Of a stretch of 32,654 nucleotides of DNA, positions 23,910 to 31,320 are shown in pieces. The notes beneath the pieces were generated by a model. That model saw nothing but the letters and a program-made list of their open reading frames with translations, was not told the origin of the DNA and ran no database searches. Origin of the DNA: Solirubrobacterales bacterium (GTDB lineage: Bacteria; Actinomycetota; Thermoleophilia; Solirubrobacterales; Solirubrobacteraceae); NCBI GenBank assembly GCA_027315255.1, contig DAHUYL010000020.1, forward strand, positions 1 to 32,654, written 5' to 3'. The translations under genes and the position numbers were made by a program. Numbering within the stretch: position 1 is the stretch's first letter; each line of letters starts with the position of its first letter.

Positions 23910-25555
23910 GCGGCGGCGCGGACGCCCTCGAGCTCGAGGTCTAGCGCGATCTGCTGGAAGCAGTTGTACGAGGAGCCTCGGCCGATGCCCGGTCCCGAGT
24001 GGACGTTCGACGAGCAGTCGTACAGGTTCTCGAGCAGCAGCCGGTAGCCGCTCAGCTCGGGGATCGGCCTGAAGCGCCCCAGCTGGGACGCGATCGTCGA
24101 AGCGGCCGAGTAGCCGCCCTCGACCATGTCGGGGCGCTCGCGCTCGATGTCCTGCGGCGTATACACGCGCGTCGCGATCACGTTCTCGCGTGTCATGTTC
24201 GGGGCGTAGCCGGCCCACACCTCGAGCAGGTTGCCGATGAACCGCTCCCCGAGCTCTCGCCACTGCTCCGCCGTGAACATCCGGCGCGGCGCGGCGAACT
24301 CCTCGACTCCGACGATGTGGCGGCCGGCGGGCGCACGCGAGCCGTCCCAGACGCTGTCGACCGAGCTGAGCACGTAGGGACGGCTGGCGAATCCCCGCAG
24401 GTAGATCTCGGGCTGGTAGCGCAGCGTCAGGTAGTCGATGTCCCTGGCTCCCCAGTAGAGCCGCGGCTGCGTCCCGACGCCGGGGTTGCCGCTCTCGGCG
24501 AGGTACTGCGGCGGCTCGTGGATCGCGAGGTTCGCCCAGAACAGCTGCCCGCGGTCGTAGTGGATGTTCTCGAGGCGCCGCCGCAGCCTGCCGTCGAGCG
24601 GCAGGTCGCGCAGCAGGCGCAGCACCGTCTGCGGAAGCCCCAGGTTCGAGACGACCGTCCCGGCGTCGATCCGCCCGCCACCGGCGAGCTCCACCCCGCT
24701 CGCGCGCCCGTTCGAGACCACGATGCGGTCGGCCTCGCTACCGGTGAGGTACTCGACGCCGCGCTTGCGTCCGGCGCTCACCAGCGCATCGGTGATCGCC
24801 TGGCTGCCGCCGACCGCGATCGCGGCGGGCTCGAACGACAGCGTCAGCGGCAGGCAGTGGACGAGGCCCTGGAGCCCGGGCACGTCGTCGGGGAAGCAGC
24901 CGGTCGAGGTTGTCGTGGCGCGCATGAACAGGATCTGCAGCTCCGGGCTCTCGAAGAAGTCGCGCGCCAGCTGGCGGAGCGTCATGAACTGGTGCACCGG
25001 CTCGAGCATGCTCCCCGGGACCTCGAGCAGCTGCTCGAGCGCGTCCGGCTCGCCCCACGCCGGCGGCGGGCTGAAGCGGTGACGCCTGAACGCCTGCTTC
25101 CAGTGGCGCTCGTAGGCGTCGAGCAGCTGCAGATAGGCGTCGGCGTCGCGCTGCGAGAAGCGCGCGATCTGCGCGTGAGTCCGCTCGATGTTCGCCTCGG
25201 CCCGCTCCTGGCGCCCGGTCACGGGATCGACCACGCGGGACGCCGAGAACCCGATCAGCGAGGAGCCGTCGTCGAAGATCATCCCCTCGTTCTGCTCAGG
25301 GAAGACGTACCGCAGCCCCTCGTCGTAGAGCCCGAAGTCGCGGTAGGCGGGATGGCCGTAGAAGCGAGTCCAGTGACTGCAGTGGTTCATCAGGAACCCG
25401 GGCGCCGGCCCCTCGCTGGTGACCGCGCCGCCGCCGAGGTGCGCGCTGCGCTCGAGCACCGCGACCGACAGCCCGGCGCGTGCCAGGTAACACGCGATGA
25501 TCGTGCCGTGGTGGCCGCCGCCGATCACGACGGCGTCATAGGCGGCGTCGCTCAA
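23906..25555 (-). CDS. Phytoene desaturase-like NAD(P)/FAD-dependent oxidoreductase
   Basis: This 549-residue flavoprotein belongs to the COG1233 group (phytoene desaturase, carotenoid isomerase and relatives). The N-terminal FAD motif is VVIGGGHHGTIIACYLARAGLSVAVLE, then HLGGGAVTSE. The middle has AVGGSQAITDALVSAGRKRGVEYLTG and VVSNLGLPQTVL. The C-terminal FAD segment LLENLYDCSSNVHSGPGIGRGSSYN matches the family's 'LYLAG..THPGGG..G..G.N'. No other carotenoid gene is nearby, so it probably acts on a different hydrophobic or alicyclic compound. The start is TTG at 25555, because no ATG/GTG lies between the upstream stop and the Rossmann motif. That stop is only four bases away, so it is co-translated with the dikinase-like gene. 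Confidence 0.88.
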   Translation of the reverse strand: MSDAAYDAVVIGGGHHGTIIACYLARAGLSVAVLERSAHLGGGAVTSEGPAPGFLMNHCSHWTRFYGHPAYRDFGLYDEGLRYVFPEQNEGMIFDDGSSLIGFSASRVVDPVTGRQERAEANIERTHAQIARFSQRDADAYLQLLDAYERHWKQAFRRHRFSPPPAWGEPDALEQLLEVPGSMLEPVHQFMTLRQLARDFFESPELQILFMRATTTSTGCFPDDVPGLQGLVHCLPLTLSFEPAAIAVGGSQAITDALVSAGRKRGVEYLTGSEADRIVVSNGRASGVELAGGGRIDAGTVVSNLGLPQTVLRLLRDLPLDGRLRRRLENIHYDRGQLFWANLAIHEPPQYLAESGNPGVGTQPRLYWGARDIDYLTLRYQPEIYLRGFASRPYVLSSVDSVWDGSRAPAGRHIVGVEEFAAPRRMFTAEQWRELGERFIGNLLEVWAGYAPNMTRENVIATRVYTPQDIERERPDMVEGGYSAASTIASQLGRFRPIPELSGYRLLLENLYDCSSNVHSGPGIGRGSSYNCFQQIALDLELEGVRAAA

Positions 25556-25559
25556 CGGC

Positions 25560-27398
25560 TCACAGGATCGTCACCGTGCCGGTGTCGCCGTCGACGCGCA
25601 GGCGATCGCCGGTCCTGATGCGGGCGGTCGCGTCACCCGTGCCGACGACCGCCGGCAGCCCGTACTCGCGCGAGACGATCGCCGCGTGCGACATGATCCC
25701 GCCGATGTCGGAGACGGCGGCGCCGATCTTGCCGAACACGGGGGTCCAGCTCGGGGACGTGACCGGCGCGACCAGGATCTCTCCCGGCTCGAGCTCGCCG
25801 AGCTGCTCGACGCCGAGCACGACGCGGGCAACACCCTCGACGAGTCCTGGCGATCCGGCGAACCCTTTCAGCGTGCGGCCGCCGTCGCCCTCGTGGTCGG
25901 CGGCCCACTGGCGGACCCGCTCGGTGGTGATGCCCCACAGCATGATCGTCATCGGGTCGGTGATCACGTCGGGCACCGACCCGAGGGCGGGTGGGGGTAC
26001 GAATCGCCGCATCGCCTCCATGATCCGCTTGCGCCGGGCGACGATCGGCGGCCAGTAGCCGGGCCCGCGCGGCGCCGAGCCGGCCGCCCACGCCAGCCTC
26101 ACATCGACGAGCGCATCGAGCACCTCGTGGCGCTGGAGGTAGAACAGGTCCTCGGCGTCTGCAAGCACGCCGTGGCGTTCCAGCAGCGCGCCGAACTCGC
26201 GAGCCTTGTTCCAGAAGACCGTGTGGTACCAGTGCTCGATGTAGAAGTTGTGGCTCTCGACGTACGGGAACACGACGCGGGCGAGCCCGAGGCTCTGGTC
26301 GAACGCTCCGCGCGCGTCGCCATCCAGCAGCTCGCGGTGCTCGGCGACGATGCGCTCGCGCTCGGCACTGACCTCGGCCAGCGGCCGGGCGATGTCCTCG
26401 CCGGCCTCGAGCCGCTCGACGTAGCCCCGCAGATGCGCGAGCGGCACATCCGGGTCGTCGATCCAGGAGCGGTGATGGTGGTAGAAACCGTTGCCGTTGG
26501 AGTAGTGAAACCACGGCGTCTTGACGGCGTCCCAGTCCGACAGCCACTGCCGCCCGGCCGTGCTCGGCGCGAGTGCAACCCGCAGGTCGGCCTCGCTCGC
26601 GCTCGCGCCCGACAGGATCGCGTCCGCGATTCCCGCCTCGATCGCGCTCGCCGACAGCCGCTTGAGCTCCTCGTCGGGCCGGAACAGCACGACGTCGACG
26701 CCGGAGAGCATGTTCGCGATCGTCTGATCGGCGATGTCCGGGAAGTGCTGCTTGCACAGCTCGTAGAAGACGAGGTAGGCGGCGTAGCCGAGATTGAGGA
26801 ACTCGAAGTGGTACTGCCAGATCAGGTCGATGCTCTCGAGCAGCCGGTGGTAGGCGACGAGCAGCCTGTGGGATGACCCGACCCCGCGGGCCTCTGTGAC
26901 GACCGACTCGTCCTCGATCTCGGGAAGCTCAGGCACCTCGAGCGCGGCGAGGTCGGCGATCGCCTGCTCGACCTTGCGCTGCCAGCGACCGTACAGCTCA
27001 TCCCAGTTCTGGAAGTAGAACCCGGCCCGCTGCCCGAAGAGCTCAGCCCGACGCCCGACCTCGGCCGGGTCGGTGACCGGGTTGGCGCTCATGTACACCC
27101 AGCCGAACAGCACCCGGTGGTCGATCCCCAGCGAGGGCGGCACGACGAAGATGCGGGAGTTCGCCTGGCCGAGTGACAGGTAAGGCGAGTCGGCCGTGAC
27201 GAAGTCGAACGGGTACATCGGCTCGGGGAAATGCATGCCGTCCCGGAACCAGCCGCGCGCCTCCTCGGCGTCGCGCCGCTCGTGGCGGAACAGCGCGTAG
27301 TACGGATACATCGACTCCCAGCCCTCGCACCCCGCGGGTGCCGCCAGCTCGAACGGGCTCGCGAAGCCGCGCGTCGGCGGCTCGATCGTCGTGGCCAT
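25560..27398 (-). CDS. PEP-synthase/phenylphosphate-synthase-like subunit: substrate region plus phospho-His swivelling domain, second paralogue
   Basis: This 612-residue paralogue of the 21302-23131 product is co-linear along its whole length. Conserved blocks are AGCEGWESMYPYYALF, TPWFHYSNGNGFYHHHRSWIDDP, FPYVESHNFYIEHWYHTVFWNKAREFGALL, DPMTIMLWGITTERVRQWA and the phospho-His loop SDIGGIMSHAAIVSREYGLPAVVGTG with His571. It too lacks an ATP-binding domain. It starts an operon with the FAD oxidoreductase and SDR and is divergent from a LysR regulator. Differences in the helical region (for example NMATGDGLTHDY versus HYSNGNGFYHHH) suggest a different substrate or two non-identical subunits of one complex. 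The ATG at 27398 follows GAGAGGAG. Expected reaction: phosphoryl transfer from phospho-His to an alcohol, phenol or enol. Confidence 0.83.
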   Translation of the reverse strand: MATTIEPPTRGFASPFELAAPAGCEGWESMYPYYALFRHERRDAEEARGWFRDGMHFPEPMYPFDFVTADSPYLSLGQANSRIFVVPPSLGIDHRVLFGWVYMSANPVTDPAEVGRRAELFGQRAGFYFQNWDELYGRWQRKVEQAIADLAALEVPELPEIEDESVVTEARGVGSSHRLLVAYHRLLESIDLIWQYHFEFLNLGYAAYLVFYELCKQHFPDIADQTIANMLSGVDVVLFRPDEELKRLSASAIEAGIADAILSGASASEADLRVALAPSTAGRQWLSDWDAVKTPWFHYSNGNGFYHHHRSWIDDPDVPLAHLRGYVERLEAGEDIARPLAEVSAERERIVAEHRELLDGDARGAFDQSLGLARVVFPYVESHNFYIEHWYHTVFWNKAREFGALLERHGVLADAEDLFYLQRHEVLDALVDVRLAWAAGSAPRGPGYWPPIVARRKRIMEAMRRFVPPPALGSVPDVITDPMTIMLWGITTERVRQWAADHEGDGGRTLKGFAGSPGLVEGVARVVLGVEQLGELEPGEILVAPVTSPSWTPVFGKIGAAVSDIGGIMSHAAIVSREYGLPAVVGTGDATARIRTGDRLRVDGDTGTVTIL

Positions 27399-27429
27399 CC
27401 GGAACTCCTCTCGTCCTCGTCGAGCGGTG

Positions 27430-27459
27430 ACCTTATTCGCGCGCCCCGCGCACGATCAA
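27430..27459 (-). promoter_or_regulatory. Candidate promoter of the second PEP-mobile-domain operon
   Basis: Minus strand TTGATC (27459-27454), 18 bases, TAAGGT (27435-27430). The -10 is imperfect. The start codon at 27398 lies about 30 bases downstream, with GAGAGGAG in between. Confidence 0.4.
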
Positions 27460-27467
27460 GACCCAAT

Positions 27468-27481
27468 TCACCTCGCTGTGA
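27468..27481. promoter_or_regulatory. Candidate LysR operator in the divergent spacer
   Basis: TCAC-CTCGCT-GTGA is a short perfect dyad of LysR-box size, lying nine bases upstream of the minus-strand -35 box at 27454-27459 and 23 bases before the LysR ATG. LysR proteins usually bind such sites between themselves and a divergent target. A TATCAT at 27493-27498 could be the LysR -10. Confidence 0.4.
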
Positions 27482-27504
27482 GAGGCTCCGCCTATCATCG
27501 CCCG

Positions 27505-28407
27505 ATGGAGCTGCGGCAGCTGAGGTCGTTCGTCGCGGTCGCGGAGGAGCAGCACTTCCGCCGCGGCGCCGAGCGGCTGCACCTGGCGCAGCCGAGCGTC
27601 AGCCAGCAGATCCGGACGCTGGAGGCCGAGCTGGGCGTGCGACTGTTCGACCGCAACCGTCGCGGCGCCTCGCTGACAGCCGCCGGCGACGCGCTGCTCG
27701 AAGAGGCGCGCGAGCTGCTCAGCCGGGCCGACGATGCCGCCGCAGTCGTGCGGGCGACGGGCATGGGCCTCCGCGGCCGGCTGCGGATCAGCCTCACCCG
27801 CTCGCTCACCGGCGGCGTCGCGGGCGCGATCGTCGACGCGTTCCGCGCCCGCCATCCCGACGTCGACGTCGAGCTGCGCCTCGGCACGACGATGCTCCAC
27901 GTCTGGCAGCTTCACGCCGGCGAGATCGACGTCGCGTTCGTGCGGCCGCCGCTCGACGATCCCAGACTCGAGGAGCTGACGCTGGGGCGCGAGCCGCTGG
28001 TCTGCGTGCTGCCGAGCGGCCACCGTCTGACCCGGCGGTCGCGGATCGCGGCTCGAGATCTGCGGGATGAGCCGCTCGTCTGGTGGCCCGAGGAGCACGG
28101 TCCCGGTGCCTGGCGCGAGGTCCGCCGCGAGATCTGCGGCGAGCCGCCGTGGCCGCCCCTGGCGCGGGCGGAGCCGGAGGAGGAGCGGATCGTGTCCGCC
28201 GTCGCGGAAGGCGCGGGCGTCTCTTTCATCATGCTCGAGCGCTCGCGCAGCCTGCGGATCCCCGGCGCCGTCTACCGCCGCTTCGCGGCGCCCGAACCGA
28301 CGATGGGAATCGCGCTGGCGTGGCGGCGCGGCGACCGGCTGCCGACGCTCCAGCGCCTGCTCGACCTCGCCGCCGAGATCGCCGCCTCCCCGGACCGGGA
28401 CCGCTGA
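27505..28407 (+). CDS. LysR-type transcriptional regulator
   Basis: This 300-residue regulator has a standard N-terminal helix-turn-helix (MELRQLRSFVAVAEEQHFRRGAERL, LAQPSVSQQIRTLEAELGVRLFDRNRRG) and the two-lobed co-inducer domain (LRISLTRSLTGGVAGAIVDAFRARHPDVDVEL, EIDVAFVRPPLDDPRLE, VCVLPSGHRL). Subfamily features resemble CatR/BenM-type regulators of aromatic and chloroaromatic catabolism (the 'QPSxSxQIxxLE' start is general). The ATG at 27505 gives the classical N-terminus; upstream extension to 27391 is not supported. It is divergent from the dikinase-like/FAD-oxidoreductase/SDR operon and 95 bases before the ATP-domain/carboxylase operon on the same strand, so it could control both arms. 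Confidence 0.92.
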   Translation: MELRQLRSFVAVAEEQHFRRGAERLHLAQPSVSQQIRTLEAELGVRLFDRNRRGASLTAAGDALLEEARELLSRADDAAAVVRATGMGLRGRLRISLTRSLTGGVAGAIVDAFRARHPDVDVELRLGTTMLHVWQLHAGEIDVAFVRPPLDDPRLEELTLGREPLVCVLPSGHRLTRRSRIAARDLRDEPLVWWPEEHGPGAWREVRREICGEPPWPPLARAEPEEERIVSAVAEGAGVSFIMLERSRSLRIPGAVYRRFAAPEPTMGIALAWRRGDRLPTLQRLLDLAAEIAASPDRDR

Positions 28408-28502
28408 ACGATGCGCTGGGCGCCGGGCCGGCGCGCACGGATCCACAATCGCTTGCACTCCAGCCGTGCCTGCGCCTAAGGTGCGCGACCGAGGAGAGAC
28501 CG

Positions 28503-29573
28503 ATGACCGAGTACAGCCGCCCCCTGAGCGACCTACGAGCGGCCGACGAGCCGGCCTACGGCGGAAAGAGCAGTGCGCTCGGCGAACTGCTCGCCGCGGG
28601 CATCTGCGTCCCCGCCGGGTTCGCCGTGCCGTGCGAGGTCGAGCGGCGGTTCGTCCGCGAGGCCGGGCTCGAGCAGCTGATCGACGGACTGATCGCGCGG
28701 GCGCCGGTCGGAGACGTCGCAGCGGTCGCGGCGGCGGCACGCGCGATCGCCGAGGCGATGCGCGCAGCGCCACTGCCGGCGCCCGTGCGAGCCGCGATCA
28801 CGACCAGCTACCGGGATCTCGCGCGCCACGCCGGGGGGGAAGCGCCGCCGGTCGCCGTCCGCTCGAGCGCGATCGGCGAGGACAGCGCCGAGGCCGCGTT
28901 CGCCGGCCAGCAGGAGACCTACCTCTGGGTGCGGGGGGCCGACGCGGTCTGCGAATCCGTCCGCGACTGCTGGATCAGCCTCTACAGCGCCGAGGCGATC
29001 AGCTATCGCGCCCACCTCGGCGGCGAGCGCCCGGCGGCGATGGGCGTGGCCGTGCAGCTGATGGTCGACGCGGCGGTCGCCGGCGTGATGTTCACGTGCA
29101 ATCCGGTGACCGGCGATCCGAGCATGGTCGCGATCAACGCCAGCTGGGGGCTCGGGCCGGCGGTCGTCGGCGGCGAGGTGACGCCCGATGACGTGCTCGT
29201 CTCCAAGGTGACGGGTGAGGTGGTGCGCGAGTCGATCACGGAGAAGCTGATCGAGTACGTTCCGCACCCGTCCGGCGGCGGCATGCTGCGTCGTGAGGTG
29301 CCCGCCGACCGAGCCGCTGCGCCCTGCCTCGAGGCGTCCGCACGCGCGGCGCTGCTCGAGCTGGCCCGCGCCGCCGAGCGCCACTTCGGATCACACCAGG
29401 ACATCGAGTTCGCGATCGCCCGTCAGGGGAGCCCGCCGGACAACGTGTTCGTCGTCCAGTCGCGTCCCGTCACGGGCGTCGCCGCCCGGCCGGCGCCGCC
29501 GCCGCCGGTGGGTGGGGGCGATATCTCGGCGCTCGCACTCGTCATGCAGAAGTTCGGAGCGGGGGCGGCCTGA
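28503..29573 (+). CDS. Stand-alone PEP/pyruvate-dikinase N-terminal ATP-binding domain protein
   Basis: This 356-residue protein consists only of the ATP-grasp domain of PEP synthase-type dikinases. Motifs are YGGKSSALGELLAAGICVPAGFAV, PVAVRSSAIGEDSAEAAFAGQQETYL, SLYSAEAISYRAHLG, AVAVQLMVDAAVAGVMFTCNPVTGDP, INASWGLGPAVVGGEVTPDDVLV, and the closing QDIEFAI...VFVVQSRPVT. There is no swivelling His or PEP/pyruvate barrel, so it cannot complete a dikinase reaction alone. The two His-bearing paralogues nearby supply the missing half, as in phenylphosphate synthase. A good Shine-Dalgarno (GAGGAGAG) precedes the ATG at 28503. It is followed by the carrier protein with a TGATG overlap, tying ATP-dependent phosphorylation to the biotin carboxylase genes. 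The expected reaction transfers the beta-phosphate of ATP to the partner His, releasing AMP and phosphate. Confidence 0.88.
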   Translation: MTEYSRPLSDLRAADEPAYGGKSSALGELLAAGICVPAGFAVPCEVERRFVREAGLEQLIDGLIARAPVGDVAAVAAAARAIAEAMRAAPLPAPVRAAITTSYRDLARHAGGEAPPVAVRSSAIGEDSAEAAFAGQQETYLWVRGADAVCESVRDCWISLYSAEAISYRAHLGGERPAAMGVAVQLMVDAAVAGVMFTCNPVTGDPSMVAINASWGLGPAVVGGEVTPDDVLVSKVTGEVVRESITEKLIEYVPHPSGGGMLRREVPADRAAAPCLEASARAALLELARAAERHFGSHQDIEFAIARQGSPPDNVFVVQSRPVTGVAARPAPPPPVGGGDISALALVMQKFGAGAA

Positions 29574-29989
29574 TGCTGAGCGACGAGGACGTACGCGAGA
29601 TCCTGCGGATCGTCGACGCGACGCCGCTCGCGGAGTTGAGGATCGAGACGCGCGGGTTCTCGCTTCACCTCGTGCGGGATCGTTCGGCGCCGGCCGATCC
29701 AGATGAAGCCGCGGCTCCGCGCGCGGTCGAGGTCGGCTCGAACAACGGCCTCTTGACGATCGACGCGCCGATGCTCGGCACCTTCTACCGCGCCGAGGGT
29801 CCCGGCGCGGCACCGTTCGTCGAGGTCGGCAGCCGGGTCGAACCGGACACGATCGTCTGCATCATCGAGGTGATGAAGATGATGAACTCGGTGCCCGCCG
29901 GGGTCGGCGGGACGGTCGTCGAGGTCTGCCAGGAGAACGCGCAGCTGGTCGAGTACGGTGCGCCGCTGTTCCGCGTGGAGCCATCGTGA
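29573..29989 (+). CDS. Biotin carboxyl carrier protein (AccB-type)
   Basis: This 138-residue carrier shuttles carboxyl groups on biotin between the carboxylase and the carboxyltransferase encoded next. The N-terminal 35 residues (DVREILRIVDATPLAELRIETRGFSLHLVR) match the helical AccB leader. A short acidic/Ala linker follows, and then the biotinyl domain APMLGTFYRAEGPGAAPFVEVGSRV. The biotinylation site is EVMKMMN with Lys102, where AccB normally has EAMKM(M)N. A protruding-thumb-like GTFYRAEGPGAAPF insertion is present, as in AccB. It overlaps its neighbours by 1 and 4 bases, so the four proteins are probably made in set ratios. Confidence 0.93.
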   Translation: MLSDEDVREILRIVDATPLAELRIETRGFSLHLVRDRSAPADPDEAAAPRAVEVGSNNGLLTIDAPMLGTFYRAEGPGAAPFVEVGSRVEPDTIVCIIEVMKMMNSVPAGVGGTVVEVCQENAQLVEYGAPLFRVEPS

Positions 29990-31320
29990 AGCGGGTGCTG
30001 ATCCCCAACCGCGGCGAGATCGCGGTGCGGCTCGTGCGCGCCTGCCGCGAGGCGGGGCTCGAGACCGTGGTCGGCTGCTCGGACGTCGACCGCGACGGCC
30101 CGGCGGCGCGACTCGCCGATGCGCGCGTGTGCCTCGGACCGGCGCCGGCGGCGGCCAGCTACCTGCGCGACGACGCGGTCGTCCAGGCCGCGCTCGGGAC
30201 CGGCTGCGACGCGATCCACCCGGGGTACGGGTTCCTCGCCGAGAGCCCGCGGCTGGCCCACCGCGCGGCCGAGCACGGGCTGCGGTTCATCGGGCCGCCG
30301 GGGGACGTGATCGAGCTCGCGGGGGACAAGACGGCGGCGCGCGAGCAGGCGGCGATCGCCGGGCTGCCGGTGCTCCCCGGGAGCGTGGTCGGATCGGCGG
30401 CGGCCGCCCGCGCCGCCGCGGAGCAGTGCGGCTATCCAGTGCTGCTGAAAGCCGCCGGGGGTGGGGGCGGGCGCGGGATCAAGCTCGTGCGCGATCCGTT
30501 CGAGCTCGGCGGCAAGCTTGCGCTTGCGCGCAGCGAAGCGCTGCAGGCGTTCGGCGACGACCGCATCTACGTCGAGCGGCTGGTGGCCGATGCGCGCCAC
30601 GTCGAGATCCAGATCGCGGCCGGGCCGGACGGCGAGGTGGTCCACCTCGGCGAGCGCGACTGCTCGGTCCAGCGCCGCCACCAGAAGCTGATCGAGGAGG
30701 CGCCCGCGCCCGAGCTGTCGGGCCAGCTGCGCGACGCGATTCGCGAGGCAGGGGTGAGGTTCGCGCGTGCGATCGGGTACCGCAACCTCGGGACGGTCGA
30801 GTTCGTCGTCGATGCCGAGTCCGAGCAGTTCTTCTTCCTCGAGATGAACTGCCGGATCCAGGTCGAGCACCCGGTCACCGAAGCCGTCACCGGGCGCGAC
30901 CTGGTGGCGCTGCAGCTGCGGATCGCCGACGGCGAGCCGCTCGGCTTCACCCAGGACGAGGTGACGTTCGACGGTCACGCGATCGAGTGCCGGCTGTGCG
31001 CGGAGGATCCGGCGCGCGGATTCCAGCCCTCGCCCGGAACGCTGACGCGGTTCCACGTGCCGGCGCTCGACGGGCTGCGGGTCGATACGCACTGCGCCCC
31101 CGGCGTCACGATCCCGCCGTACTACGACTCGCTGATGGCGAAGCTGATCGCCCACGCCGACCGGCGCGAGCACGCGATCGAGCTGCTGCTCGAGGCGCTG
31201 GCCGAGACCGAGGTCGAAGGAGTCTCGTCGAACCGGGCGCTGCTGGCCTCGCTGCTCCAGCGAACCGACTTCCAGGCGGGCGCCGTCACGACCGACTGGC
31301 TCGAGCGGGCGATCGTATGA
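29986..31320 (+). CDS. Biotin carboxylase (AccC-type)
   Basis: This 444-residue ATP-grasp enzyme carboxylates biotin on the carrier protein using ATP and bicarbonate. Seen in order: N-terminal domain KRVLIPNRGEIAVRLVRACREAGLETV, IHPGYGFLAESPRLAHRA, ATP-binding Lys in GDKTAAREQA, the glycine-rich flap KAAGGGGGRGIKLV, HVEIQIAAGPDGEVVHLGERDCSVQRRHQKLIEEAP, and the catalytic EMNCRIQVEHPVTEAVTGRDLVA, then GHAIECRLCAEDP and PYYDSLMAKLIAHA. All usual active-site residues appear to be present. The start is GTG at 29986 (GTGA overlap with the carrier gene). Whether it also serves general acetyl-CoA carboxylase cannot be excluded, but gene linkage argues for a dedicated enzyme. Confidence 0.94.
   Translation: MKRVLIPNRGEIAVRLVRACREAGLETVVGCSDVDRDGPAARLADARVCLGPAPAAASYLRDDAVVQAALGTGCDAIHPGYGFLAESPRLAHRAAEHGLRFIGPPGDVIELAGDKTAAREQAAIAGLPVLPGSVVGSAAAARAAAEQCGYPVLLKAAGGGGGRGIKLVRDPFELGGKLALARSEALQAFGDDRIYVERLVADARHVEIQIAAGPDGEVVHLGERDCSVQRRHQKLIEEAPAPELSGQLRDAIREAGVRFARAIGYRNLGTVEFVVDAESEQFFFLEMNCRIQVEHPVTEAVTGRDLVALQLRIADGEPLGFTQDEVTFDGHAIECRLCAEDPARGFQPSPGTLTRFHVPALDGLRVDTHCAPGVTIPPYYDSLMAKLIAHADRREHAIELLLEALAETEVEGVSSNRALLASLLQRTDFQAGAVTTDWLERAIV

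Noticed and set aside
23906-25555. Carotenoid biosynthesis gene
   Set aside because: Although the FAD motifs match the phytoene desaturase group, no phytoene synthase or other carotenoid gene is nearby and the gene is embedded in the dikinase-like operon.
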